Assembly: GCA_938036665.1 (NCBI GenBank)
Contig: CALHWR010000163.1
Coordinates: 1 to 13,218 of the forward strand
Direction: 5' to 3'
Origin: an uncultured Collinsella sp.
Lineage (GTDB): Bacteria > Actinomycetota > Coriobacteriia > Coriobacteriales > Coriobacteriaceae
Length of the DNA: 13,218 bases
In this document: positions 6,089 to 13,218 of the stretch, piece by piece
Layout of the letters: the number at the start of each line of letters is the position of its first letter
Numbering within the stretch: the first letter of the stretch is position 1
The notes under the pieces: generated by a model
Told to the model about the DNA's origin: nothing
The model's database searches: none
The model's input: the letters and a program-made list of their open reading frames with translations, nothing else
Made by a program: the position numbers and the translations under genes

Positions 6089-7405
6089 ATGAAGAACGAA
6101 ATGAGCAGAAGGCAGTTCCTGGGCTTTGCTGGTTCCGCGGCTGCGGTTCTTGGTCTGGGTCTCGTGGGCTGCGGTGGTTCTGCCGGCTCCGGCTCCTCTG
6201 CTTCTGGTGACGCTGCCGAGGTCTACTTCCTCCAGTTCAAGCCCGAGGTCGACAAGGAGTGGAAGGAGATCGCCAAGGCGTACAAGAAGGAGAAGGGCGT
6301 CGAGGTCAAGATCGTGACCGCCGCCTCCAACACCTACGAGGAGAAGCTCAAGTCCGAGATGTCCAAGAGCTCCGCTCCGACGCTGTTCCAGGTCAACGGC
6401 CCCACCGGCCTTAAGAACTGGAAGGACTACTGCGCCGATCTTTCCGACACCAAGCTCCGCGGCGAGCTCATCGACGACTCCCTGGCGCTGCAGTCCGACG
6501 GCAAGGATCTGGGTATCGACTGGGTTCAGGAGAGCTACGGCATCATTTACAACAAGGAGCTCCTCGAGAAGGCCGGCTACAAGGCCGAGGACATCAACTC
6601 CTTCGACAAGCTGAAGGCTTGCGCCGATGACATCCAGGCCCGCAAGGACGAGCTCGGCGTTGACGGTGCCTTCACTTCCGCCGGTATGGATGACTCCTCC
6701 AGCTGGCGCTACACCACGCACCTCGCCAACCTCCCGCTCTACTACGAGTTCGAGAAGGAGCACAATCAGGAGGACGACGAGATCAAGGGCGAGTATCTCG
6801 ACAACTTTAAGCAGATCTTCGACCTGTACATCACCGACTCCACCTGCGATCCTTCGCAGCTCGCCTCCAAGACCGGTGACGACGCCACCAACGAGTTCGC
6901 AACCGGCAAGGCCGTCTTCTATCAGAACGGCTCTTGGGCCTACGCCGACCTCACCAAGGCCGGTATGACCGACGACCAGCTCGGCATGCTGCCGATCTAC
7001 ATCGGCGTCGACGGCGAGGAGAACCAGGGCCTGTGCTCCGGCGGCGAGAACTACTGGTGCGTCAGCTCCCAGGCTTCCGAGGATGCCCAGAAGGCCACCG
7101 AGGACTTCATGTATTGGTGCGTCACTTCTGACACCGCCACCAGCATCATCGCTGACAAGATGGGTCTGACCGCCCCGTTCAAGAGCGCTAAGGAGACCAC
7201 CAACGTCTTCTCTCAGCAGGCCGTTGCTATGGCCAAGGACGGCAAGAAGACCGTCGCTTGGGACTTCGTTTACATCCCCTCCGAGGAGTGGAAGAAGAAC
7301 CTCAAGCAGGCTCTCATCGCTTATGCTGCCGACAACACCAAGTGGGACGGCGTCAAGAACGCCTTCGTCGATGGCTGGAAGACCGAGAAGGCTGCTTCCG
7401 AGTAA
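6089..7405 (+). CDS. Sugar ABC transporter substrate-binding lipoprotein, Tat-type signal
   Basis: The product has 438 residues, normal for family 1 extracellular sugar-binding proteins. The N-terminus has a twin-arginine motif SRRQFLG (6-12), a hydrophobic stretch and the lipobox LVGC, so Cys28 should be lipid-anchored to the outer face of the membrane. A Gly/Ser linker follows. The mature part shows the family pattern: an opening beta strand (EVYFLQFKPEVDKEWKEIAKAY), aromatic ligand-site candidates such as SSSWRYTTHLANLPLYYEF, and GKAVFYQNGSWAYADL. It captures a carbohydrate for the two permeases downstream. The substrate cannot be named. I chose the ATG at 6089 because GGGTGGA precedes it and the signal peptide begins there; an upstream in-frame ATG at 5999 would put 30 extra residues before the signal. 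Codon use is very strongly biased, which fits high expression. A hairpin separates it from the permease genes. Confidence 0.92.
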   Translation: MKNEMSRRQFLGFAGSAAAVLGLGLVGCGGSAGSGSSASGDAAEVYFLQFKPEVDKEWKEIAKAYKKEKGVEVKIVTAASNTYEEKLKSEMSKSSAPTLFQVNGPTGLKNWKDYCADLSDTKLRGELIDDSLALQSDGKDLGIDWVQESYGIIYNKELLEKAGYKAEDINSFDKLKACADDIQARKDELGVDGAFTSAGMDDSSSWRYTTHLANLPLYYEFEKEHNQEDDEIKGEYLDNFKQIFDLYITDSTCDPSQLASKTGDDATNEFATGKAVFYQNGSWAYADLTKAGMTDDQLGMLPIYIGVDGEENQGLCSGGENYWCVSSQASEDAQKATEDFMYWCVTSDTATSIIADKMGLTAPFKSAKETTNVFSQQAVAMAKDGKKTVAWDFVYIPSEEWKKNLKQALIAYAADNTKWDGVKNAFVDGWKTEKAASE

Positions 7406-7436
7406 GCAGTTGCTGCCCAAGCTATCTGATTAGCGA

Positions 7437-7472
7437 CAGGGGGCGGGCAGACGTAGGTTTGCCCGCCCCCTG
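7437..7472 (+). other. Intercistronic GC-rich hairpin after the binding protein gene
   Basis: CAGGGGGCGGGCA (7437-7449) and TGCCCGCCCCCTG (7460-7472) form a perfect 13-base-pair stem with a 10-base loop. No T run follows; the next bases lead straight to the permease ribosome binding site (AAAGGA, 7480-7485). It more likely protects the binding-protein mRNA 3' end or limits read-through than ends transcription, as in other operons where the binding protein is made in excess. Confidence 0.75.
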
Positions 7473-7492
7473 CATATTGAAAGGACCCTTCT

Positions 7493-8347
7493 ATGGGCAA
7501 AGCACTCAAGCGCTGGTGGCCGCTCTTTATGCTGCCCACGTGCCTGGCGTTTATGATCGGGTTCGTGATTCCCTTTATCCAGGGTTTCTATCTCTCGTTC
7601 TGCCAGTTTATTACCATCAATAACGCGCACTTTGTCGGTATCGAGAACTACGTGCGCGCGCTGTCCGATCCGCAGTTCTCCACGTCGTTCTTCTTTACCG
7701 TGGCGTTTGCCTTCCTGTCGACGGTGCTCATCAACGTGATCGCGCTGGCCATTGCGCAGGCGCTCACTCGCAAGGCGCTCAAGGGCACCAACATCTTCCG
7801 TACGATTTTCTTTATGCCTAACCTGATTGGCGGCATTGTACTGGGTTACATTTGGCAGATTCTGATCAACTGCCTGCTCTCCAACGTGGGTGCCCAGCTT
7901 ATCGCCCTCAACTCCGCCGCTGGCTTCTGGGGCCTTATCATCCTGACCCTGTGGCAACAGGTCGGCTACATGATGATCATCTACATCGCCGGTCTGCAGT
8001 CCATTCCGTCTGACTACATCGAGGCCGCCAAGGTCGATGGCGCTACGGCATGGCAGACGTTTTGGAAGGTTAAGATCCCCAACCTGATGCCGACCATCAC
8101 CATCTGCCTGTTCCTGTCCATCACCAACGGCTTTAAGCTGTTCGACCAGAACCTCGCCCTTACCGGTGGCGCCCCGGCGCACTCCACCGAGATGCTCGCC
8201 CTGAACATCTACAACACGTTCTATTCGCGTGCTGGCATCGCATGGCAGGGCATCGGTCAGGCCAAGGCAGTTATCTTCTGCATCCTGGTTGTCGCTATTT
8301 CTATGATCCAGCTTAAGGCCACGAGGTCCAAGGAGGTGCAGCAGTAA
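7493..8347 (+). CDS. Sugar ABC transporter permease, MalF/MsmF type
   Basis: The product has 284 residues and about six hydrophobic segments (roughly 11-33, 66-91, 105-128, 144-168, 198-215 and 255-275). The cytoplasmic coupling loop has the EAA motif EAAKVDGATAWQTFWKVKIP (177-196), which contacts the ATPase. The downstream FKLFDQNLALTGGAP pattern is typical of the MsmF/LacF branch. With the next gene it should form the membrane channel for the sugar delivered by the upstream lipoprotein. AAAGGA lies 7 bases before the ATG. Its stop codon overlaps the start of the second permease (TAATG), a sign of translational coupling. It lacks the long periplasmic loop of E. coli MalF, as usual for Gram-positive members. 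Confidence 0.94.
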   Translation: MGKALKRWWPLFMLPTCLAFMIGFVIPFIQGFYLSFCQFITINNAHFVGIENYVRALSDPQFSTSFFFTVAFAFLSTVLINVIALAIAQALTRKALKGTNIFRTIFFMPNLIGGIVLGYIWQILINCLLSNVGAQLIALNSAAGFWGLIILTLWQQVGYMMIIYIAGLQSIPSDYIEAAKVDGATAWQTFWKVKIPNLMPTITICLFLSITNGFKLFDQNLALTGGAPAHSTEMLALNIYNTFYSRAGIAWQGIGQAKAVIFCILVVAISMIQLKATRSKEVQQ

Positions 8348-9186
8348 TGAAACGCGATAAGGCTATCAACCGCGCGCTCTCGATCTTCTTTACGATCCTG
8401 TCGCTCGCATGGATCTACCCCGTGTTCATGATTGCGCTCAATTCCTTTAAGAAAGCGACCGCAATCAGCACCACCACGGCGTTCGATCTGCTCACGCCCG
8501 AGACGTTCAACGGCCTCGCAAACTACGTGCACGCTCTGAACGAGCAGGGCTTTGCCTCGGCGTTTATGTACTCGCTCATCATCACGGTCACGTCGGTCGT
8601 GCTGATTCTGGTGTGCTGCTCCATGTGCGCTTGGTACGTGGTGCGCGTCAACAGCAAGATCTCGAACTTCTTCTATTACCTGTTCGTCTTCTCGATGGTC
8701 GTACCGTTCCAGATGCTCATGTTCACGCTGTCCAACCTCGCGGACCGCATCGGCTTTAACACGCCGTTTAACATCTGCTTCATCTACCTCGGTTTTGGCG
8801 CGGGCCTCGCGGTCTTTATGTTCGCCGGCTTCGTCAAGAACATCCCGCTCGAGATTGAGGAAGCGGCCATGATTGACGGCTGCAACCCGGTCCAGGTGTT
8901 CTTTAAGATCGTTCTCCCCATCATGAAGCCCACCTATCTTTCGGTCGGCATCCTCGAGACCATGTGGGTCTGGAACGACTACCTGCTGCCCTACCTTACG
9001 CTCGACTCCACCAAGTACAAGACCATTCCTATTTTGATCCAGTACTTCCGCGGCGGCTATGGCCACGTCGAGCTCGGCCCCATGATGGCCTGCATCATGA
9101 TGGTCGTTGTCCCCATCGTCATCATGTACATCTTCTGCCAGAAGTACATCATCGACGGTGTGGTGGCAGGTGCCGTCAAGGGCTGA
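8347..9186 (+). CDS. Sugar ABC transporter permease, MalG/MsmG type
   Basis: The product has 279 residues with about six hydrophobic segments (roughly 12-32, 74-97, 108-130, 140-162, 188-208 and 244-264). The EAA coupling motif is EEAAMIDGCNPVQVFFKIVLP (171-191). The C-terminus QKYIIDGVVAGAVKG is characteristic of LacG/MsmG-type carbohydrate permeases. A strong ribosome binding site (AAGGAGGTG) sits inside the end of the preceding gene, and the ATG overlaps that gene's stop by one base, so the two permeases should be made in equal amounts. It is the second half of the heterodimeric channel. The transported sugar cannot be told from the sequence. Confidence 0.94.
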   Translation: MKRDKAINRALSIFFTILSLAWIYPVFMIALNSFKKATAISTTTAFDLLTPETFNGLANYVHALNEQGFASAFMYSLIITVTSVVLILVCCSMCAWYVVRVNSKISNFFYYLFVFSMVVPFQMLMFTLSNLADRIGFNTPFNICFIYLGFGAGLAVFMFAGFVKNIPLEIEEAAMIDGCNPVQVFFKIVLPIMKPTYLSVGILETMWVWNDYLLPYLTLDSTKYKTIPILIQYFRGGYGHVELGPMMACIMMVVVPIVIMYIFCQKYIIDGVVAGAVKG

Positions 9187-9211
9187 TGCCGTAACTGTTT
9201 TGCAAGTTTTG

Positions 9212-9236
9212 GCGGCGCCCCTCAGCGCGGCGCCGC
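9212..9236 (+). other. Intercistronic hairpin before the ATPase gene
   Basis: GCGGCGCC (9212-9219) and GGCGCCGC (9229-9236) form an 8-base-pair GC-only stem with a 9-base loop. There is no T run. It lies 18 bases before the ATPase start codon and just upstream of its ribosome binding site (AAAGG), so it may act in mRNA processing or translation tuning. Confidence 0.55.
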
Positions 9237-9254
9237 GTATCGAAAGGTAGAGAC

Positions 9255-10454
9255 ATGGCCGAGATCGTTCTCAAACATGTTCAGAAGGTGTATCCCAACA
9301 ACGAGTCAAAAAAGAAGGGCTTCTTTGGCAAAAAGAAGAAGACCGAGGAGAAGAAGCACAACCTCAAGGTTACCGAGGACGGTGTGCTCGCTGTAGAGGA
9401 CTTCAACCTCACCGTTCACGACCAGGAGTTCATCGTCCTCGTTGGCCCCTCTGGCTGCGGTAAGTCCACGACGATGCGCATGGTCGCCGGCCTAGAGGAC
9501 ATCACCTCCGGCGACGTGCTCATCGACGGCAAGCGCGTCAACGACGTGGCGCCCAAGGACCGCGACATCGCCATGGTGTTCCAGAGCTACGCTCTGTACC
9601 CCAATATGACGGTGTACGAGAACATGGCGTTTACGCTTGAGCTCAAGAAGGTCCCCAAGGACGAGATCGACCGTAAGGTTCGCTCCGCTGCCGAGATCCT
9701 GGGTATTACCGAGTACCTCGACCGTAAGCCCAAGGCGCTCTCTGGCGGCCAGCGCCAGCGCGTCGCCATCGGCCGCGCCATCGTGCGTGACCCCAAGGTC
9801 TTCCTGATGGACGAGCCGCTGTCCAACCTGGATGCCAAGCTTCGTAACCAGATGCGCGCCGAGCTCATTAAGCTGCGTCACGAGATCAAGGGCACCTTCA
9901 TCTACGTTACCCACGACCAGACCGAGGCTATGACCCTCGGCGACCGCATCGTGGTCATGAAGGACGGCGTCGTCCAGCAGATCGCCACGCCGCAGGAGGT
10001 CTTCAACCATCCCGCGAACATCTTCGTCGCCGGCTTCATCGGCGTGCCGCAGATGAACTTCTTCGATGCCCAGCTGGTGCGCTCGGGCAACGGCTTTACT
10101 GTCAAGACCGAGGATATGAACGTGGCGCTCGCCCCGGAGACTTGCGCTCAGCTTGCCCTCAACTGGGACGGCGGCGACGTGAAGGAGATTACGGCCGGCG
10201 TGCGCCCCGAGCAGATTCTGCTTGCCGACAAGGACGAGGAGGGTGCGCTCCAGGGCACCGTCGAGGTGACCGAGCTCATGGGCTCGACCGAGCATGTCCA
10301 CGTGACTGCTCCCGACGGCCAGTTTGTCCTGATCATTCCCGTCGTCGACCTCGAGGCCAAGGGCGCGCTCAAGGCGGGCGACCCCATCTGGTTCAAGTTC
10401 GAGAAGAACGCGACCCACCTCTTCGATAAGGTCTCTGGCAAGAACCTTATCTAG
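9255..10454 (+). CDS. Sugar ABC transporter ATP-binding protein, MsmK/UgpC family
   Basis: The product has 399 residues; related ATPases are about 365-375. Visible motifs are Walker A GPSGCGKST (64-72), the Q-loop Gln110, the signature LSGGQ (162-166), Walker B VFLMDE (182-187) and His220 of the H-loop. Residues from about 260 form the C-terminal TOBE/MalK-like regulatory domain (e.g. GVRPEQILL, 315-323). It powers the permease pair from the cytoplasmic side; such ATPases often serve several sugar importers. Odd: about 25 extra residues, rich in Lys (roughly 16-42, including KKKGFFGKKKKTEEKK), interrupt the usual short first hairpin between YPN and the conserved AVEDFNL. The insertion is in frame and followed by intact motifs, so it is not a frameshift. 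AAAGG lies 7 bases before the ATG. Last gene of the operon, followed by a terminator. Confidence 0.94.
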   Translation: MAEIVLKHVQKVYPNNESKKKGFFGKKKKTEEKKHNLKVTEDGVLAVEDFNLTVHDQEFIVLVGPSGCGKSTTMRMVAGLEDITSGDVLIDGKRVNDVAPKDRDIAMVFQSYALYPNMTVYENMAFTLELKKVPKDEIDRKVRSAAEILGITEYLDRKPKALSGGQRQRVAIGRAIVRDPKVFLMDEPLSNLDAKLRNQMRAELIKLRHEIKGTFIYVTHDQTEAMTLGDRIVVMKDGVVQQIATPQEVFNHPANIFVAGFIGVPQMNFFDAQLVRSGNGFTVKTEDMNVALAPETCAQLALNWDGGDVKEITAGVRPEQILLADKDEEGALQGTVEVTELMGSTEHVHVTAPDGQFVLIIPVVDLEAKGALKAGDPIWFKFEKNATHLFDKVSGKNLI

Positions 10455-10522
10455 GCCCGGTGCAACCAGGCCCTTCCTTTGGGCGACTGCGGCTTTGCCA
10501 TCCTTTTGCCGCGGTCACATAT

Positions 10523-10567
10523 AAGGCTCCCCTCCCGTCCACTGGGCGAGAGGGGAGCCTTTCTTTG
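10523..10567 (+). terminator. Rho-independent terminator of the ABC operon
   Basis: AAGGCTCCCCTC (10523-10534) pairs perfectly with GAGGGGAGCCTT (10550-10561), followed by TCTTTG. It lies about 70 bases after the ATPase stop codon. Confidence 0.85.
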
Positions 10568-10593
10568 TGTTGGGACTGTCTGACCGGTCGTTT

Positions 10594-10811
10594 GTCTCGA
10601 TCTGTAACGGATAGGGCCGATTTCGGACGTTAGATGTTACAGATCGAGACGGTTCCGCCGAGCTAACCATTTCATCTAAATCTGTAACACCAAAGGCGAA
10701 TTTTACCTGCTAGATGTTACAGATTGAGATAAACCCGAGGGGAGGGGCCGGTATGTCTCAATCTGTAACGGCTGGGACCGTTTTGGTTGAGTAATTGCTA
10801 CGGATCGAGAT
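10594..10811. repeat. Array of three 57-base palindromic units (six 15-base arms)
   Basis: Each unit is a 15-base arm, exactly 27 bases, and the inverted arm. Unit 1 (10594-10650) has the arms GTCTCGATCTGTAAC and GTTACAGATCGAGAC, which match perfectly. Unit 2 (10674-10730) matches at 14 of 15 positions, unit 3 (10755-10811) at 11 of 15. The 27-base middles are also related, sharing a central GGCCGATTT-like core. Units repeat every 80-81 bases. No open reading frame fits the array, and no T run makes it a terminator. Together with the ABC terminator before it and the glgP terminator after it, it accounts for most of the gene-free stretch 10455-10910. I do not recognise the element. Confidence 0.85.
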
Positions 10812-10850
10812 TGTTTGGCCGAGTCGGATCACAGGGTAACGTGCGGGCAC

Positions 10851-10883
10851 AAAAAACGGAGCCGTGTTGCCACGACTCCGTTT
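10851..10883 (-). terminator. Rho-independent terminator of the glycogen phosphorylase gene
   Basis: ACGGAGCCGTG (10856-10866) pairs with CACGACTCCGT (10871-10881) with one mismatch and a TTGC loop. Read on the - strand it is followed by a T run (the A run at 10851-10856). It lies about 30 bases after the glgP stop codon. Confidence 0.85.
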
Positions 10884-10910
10884 CTCAAGAGGATGGGTAA
10901 GGGGAATGAG

Positions 10911-13160
10911 CTAGCTCAGGTGCCAGATCTCGTCGTTGTACTGGGAGATGGTGCGGTCGGACGAGAAGGTGCCAGCGTTGGCGATATTGATGAGCGCCTT
11001 GCGCATCCAGGCGTCCTGGTCCTCGTAGTCGGCCAGTACGCGCTCCTTGGTCTGGATGTACTCCTCAATGTCGAGCAGGGCCATAAACCAGTCCTTGCCC
11101 TTAATGTCGTCGTGCAGGCGCTGCAGGCGCTCGGCGTTGCCGGTCGCCATAAAGGCGGGGTTGGTGATAAAGTCCACCAGCAGCTTGATACCGGGCTTGC
11201 GGTAGAGTGCGCTGGCGTTATAGCTGCCGTCGGCGTAGAGCTGCTCGACCTGTTTGGACGAGGCACCAAAGGTATAGATGTTCTCGTCGCCCACGAGCTC
11301 GGCAATCTCCACGTTGGCGCCGTCGAGCGTGCACAGGGTTAGGGCGCCGTTGAGCATGAACTTCATGTTGGAGGTGCCGCTCGCCTCCTTGGAGGCCAGG
11401 CTGATCTGCTCGGAGATGTCGGCGGCGGGGATCACGCGCTCGGCGGCGGTGACGTTGTAGTTCTCGATCATGACAACCTGCAGGTAGGGAGCCACGTCGG
11501 GGTCGTTTGCAATCCACTGCGACAGCGTCAGGATCAGATGGATGATGTCCTGCGCGATAGTGTAGGCAGGGGCCGCCTTGCCGCCAAAGATGATGGTGAC
11601 GGGGTGCTTAGGCTTATTGCCGTTCTTGATGTCGAGATACTTCCAGATTATGTAGAGCGCGAGCATCTGCTGGCGCTTGTACTCGTGGATACGCTTGACC
11701 TGAACATCGATGATGGCGTTGGATGGGATCGTCACGCCCTGTTCGAGCGCCATGAACTGGCGCATGATGGCCTTGGCCTCGGTCTTGGTGGCGGCCAGGC
11801 GCTCAAGAACATTCTTGTCGTCGGCGAACTTGGCGAGTTTGCTCAGATCGCCGGTGCTGCGCCAGTCGGTGCCGATCACATCGTCGAGCAGGCTGGCGAG
11901 CGCGGGGTTGGCCCCATGGATCCAGCGGCGGAAGGTGATGCCGTTGGTCTTGTTGGAGAACTTCTCGGGATAGATCTCGTAGAACGGATGAAGCTCGGTG
12001 TCCTCCAGAATCTTGGTGTGGAGGGCGGCTACACCGTTGATGGAGAAGCCAAAGTGGATGTCCATGTGGGCCATGTGGACGGTGTCGTGCTCGTCAATGA
12101 TGGCGACGCGCGGGTCATCGTGCTCGGCTTTCGCGATCTCATCGAGCTTGACGATAATGTCGGCGATGGCAGGGGAGACCTTCTGCAGGCTAACGAGCGG
12201 CCACTTCTCGAGCGCCTCGGCAAGAATCGTGTGGTTAGTGTAGGCGACCATGGAGCGTACGATGGTCACGGCTTCGTCAAACTCGATGCCATGCTCGGTG
12301 GTGAGCAAGCGAATGAGCTCGGGGATGACCATGGTGGGGTGCGTGTCGTTAATTTGGACCACGGCGTAGTCGGCCAGATCGTGCAGGTTGCTGCCGCGCT
12401 CGACGGCCTCGTCGATCAGGAGCTGGGCGGCGTTGCTCACCATGAAGTACTCCTGATAGATGCGAAGTAGGCGGCCCTGCTCGTCGGAATCGTCGGGGTA
12501 GAGGAACAAGGTGAGGTTCTTGGCGATCTCGGTCTTGTCGAAGTCGATGGAGCTGCCGGGGACCAGGCCGTCGTCGACGCTCGCCAGGTCGAACAGGCGC
12601 AGGCGGTTTTTGGTGGGCTGGTCGTAACCGGGCACATCGATGTTGACGAGCTTGGAGGTAACGGCAAAATCGCCGAACTCGACGGTGTAGGAGCGGTCAT
12701 CGTCGACTAGGATGTCCTGCTCACCGAGCCACTCGTCGGGGACGGCCTTCTGCTGGTTGTCGACAAAGCGCTGACGGAACAGACCGTAGTGATAGTTGAG
12801 GCCCACGCCATCGCCGGTCAAGCCCAGCGTGGCGATGGAATCCAGGAAGCACGCGGCCAGGCGGCCCAGGCCGCCGTTGCCGAGCGACGGCTCGACCTCG
12901 AATTCCTCGATCTTGTTGAGGTCGTGGCCTGCGGCGGTGAGCTGGTCCTTAACTTCGTCGTAGATGCCGAGGTCGATCATGTTGTTGATGAGCAGCTTGC
13001 CGATCAAAAATTCGGCGGAAATGTAATAGAGCTTTTTCTTGCCGTTGTTGAGCGGGCAGGTGGCGGAGCGCTCCTGCACGAGTTTGACCAGCAGCTTGTA
13101 AATGCGACGGTCGTCGAGCTGTTCGAGCGAGGTGCCAAAAGACTGCTCGGCGAGTTCCAT
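10911..13160 (-). CDS. glgP: Glycogen/starch/alpha-glucan phosphorylase
   Basis: The product has 749 residues, shorter at the N-terminus than the roughly 815-residue E. coli enzymes but in the range of many Gram-positive ones. It releases glucose-1-phosphate from the non-reducing ends of alpha-1,4-glucans, using phosphate and pyridoxal phosphate, in the cytoplasm. Conserved stretches appear in order: YYISAEFLIGKLL (45-57), EPSLGNGGLGRLAACFLDS (90-108), QINDTHP (269-275), TNGITFRRW (405-413), VKRIHEYKRQ (488-497) and the cofactor site EASGTSNMKFMLNGAL (592-607), where Lys600 should bind pyridoxal phosphate. A Ser replaces the usual Gly before NMK. No ribosome binding site precedes the ATG, and a TATAAT box ends 7 bases upstream, so the mRNA may be leaderless. 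It converges with the ABC operon; both may serve alpha-glucan use. Confidence 0.96.
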   Translation of the reverse strand: MELAEQSFGTSLEQLDDRRIYKLLVKLVQERSATCPLNNGKKKLYYISAEFLIGKLLINNMIDLGIYDEVKDQLTAAGHDLNKIEEFEVEPSLGNGGLGRLAACFLDSIATLGLTGDGVGLNYHYGLFRQRFVDNQQKAVPDEWLGEQDILVDDDRSYTVEFGDFAVTSKLVNIDVPGYDQPTKNRLRLFDLASVDDGLVPGSSIDFDKTEIAKNLTLFLYPDDSDEQGRLLRIYQEYFMVSNAAQLLIDEAVERGSNLHDLADYAVVQINDTHPTMVIPELIRLLTTEHGIEFDEAVTIVRSMVAYTNHTILAEALEKWPLVSLQKVSPAIADIIVKLDEIAKAEHDDPRVAIIDEHDTVHMAHMDIHFGFSINGVAALHTKILEDTELHPFYEIYPEKFSNKTNGITFRRWIHGANPALASLLDDVIGTDWRSTGDLSKLAKFADDKNVLERLAATKTEAKAIMRQFMALEQGVTIPSNAIIDVQVKRIHEYKRQQMLALYIIWKYLDIKNGNKPKHPVTIIFGGKAAPAYTIAQDIIHLILTLSQWIANDPDVAPYLQVVMIENYNVTAAERVIPAADISEQISLASKEASGTSNMKFMLNGALTLCTLDGANVEIAELVGDENIYTFGASSKQVEQLYADGSYNASALYRKPGIKLLVDFITNPAFMATGNAERLQRLHDDIKGKDWFMALLDIEEYIQTKERVLADYEDQDAWMRKALINIANAGTFSSDRTISQYNDEIWHLS

Positions 13161-13167
13161 GAGGTTT

Positions 13168-13173
13168 ATTATA
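13168..13173 (-). promoter_or_regulatory. -10 box of glgP, placed for a leaderless mRNA
   Basis: TATAAT on the - strand is a perfect -10 consensus and is followed by only seven bases (AAACCTC) before the ATG. Transcription would begin at or next to the start codon. No TTGACA-like -35 box is seen at 16-18 bases, and no copy of the TTGTTTAAACAA motif occurs in the visible upstream bases, which end at 13218. Confidence 0.55.
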
Positions 13174-13218
13174 CAGTTTGGATGAGTTGTTGCGTTATGG
13201 CGATGTATTGAACCTGAT

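Noticed and set aside
5981..7420. A 479-codon - strand open frame opposite the binding protein gene
   Set aside because: It mirrors the codon bias of the real gene, giving a Leu/Val/Gly-rich product with no recognisable domain. The + strand frame has a signal peptide, family motifs and a ribosome binding site.
7437..7472. A terminator ending the operon after the binding protein gene
   Set aside because: The stem is strong but has no T run, and the permease ribosome binding site follows within a few bases; the permease genes have no other visible promoter.
9492..10418. A 308-codon - strand open frame opposite the ATPase gene
   Set aside because: The opposite frame carries all ABC ATPase motifs; this one is a low-complexity shadow with no family features.
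10594..10811. A CRISPR array
   Set aside because: Repeats alternate in orientation, arms vary in sequence, and the spacers within units are related to each other. This is not a direct-repeat array with unique spacers, and no cas gene is present.
11538..12470. A 310-codon + strand open frame opposite glgP
   Set aside because: It lies wholly within the conserved catalytic region of glycogen phosphorylase and shows only mirror-image composition.

Overview
The window looks like a chromosomal piece of a high-GC Gram-positive anaerobe of the class Coriobacteriia, with Collinsella as my best guess. I infer this from roughly 60% GC, strongly optimised codons in the transporter genes (AAG, GAG, CTC, TCC, GGC), a tRNA gene without an encoded CCA, and the mix of a glucose-family PTS permease, a sugar ABC transporter and a short bacterial-type glycogen phosphorylase. 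No database search was possible, so the taxon is an inference.

Layout. Bases 1-163 hold the 3' end of a tRNA on the + strand and a complete tRNA-Gln(UUG) on the - strand, converging on one perfect hairpin. Two - strand genes follow: a protein with two peptidoglycan-binding domains but no signal peptide (202-1107), and a polyprenyl diphosphate synthase (1247-2272). The - strand gene at 2388-4838 encodes an unusual fusion of PTS EIIC, EIIB and a Cof-type HAD phosphatase. It is divergent from a TreR-like GntR/UTRA regulator (5063-5782, +). After a strong terminator comes a + strand sugar ABC transporter operon: Tat-type lipoprotein binding protein (6089-7405), two MalF/MalG-type permeases (7493-9186) and an MsmK/UgpC-type ATPase (9255-10454), closed by a terminator. 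The gene-poor stretch 10455-10910 carries a striking three-unit palindromic repeat array. The window ends with glycogen phosphorylase on the - strand (10911-13160).

How the parts fit. A 12-base motif close to TTGTTTAAACAA occurs four times: twice between the PTS-HAD gene and the regulator, and twice upstream of the ABC operon. The gntR and ABC promoters share the same geometry, with the operator over the -35 region, a 16-base spacer and a TATYGT -10 box. This suggests that the GntR protein controls itself, the PTS-HAD fusion and the ABC operon as one local regulon for oligosaccharide or glucoside uptake, with glycogen phosphorylase as a metabolic neighbour. The fusion may import and phosphorylate a sugar, then dephosphorylate it, so it could both make and remove a sugar-phosphate signal; this is a hypothesis.

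Most worth a second look: the EIICB-HAD fusion, the 57-base repeat units at 10594-10811, the shared operator set, and the apparently leaderless promoter of the glycogen phosphorylase gene.
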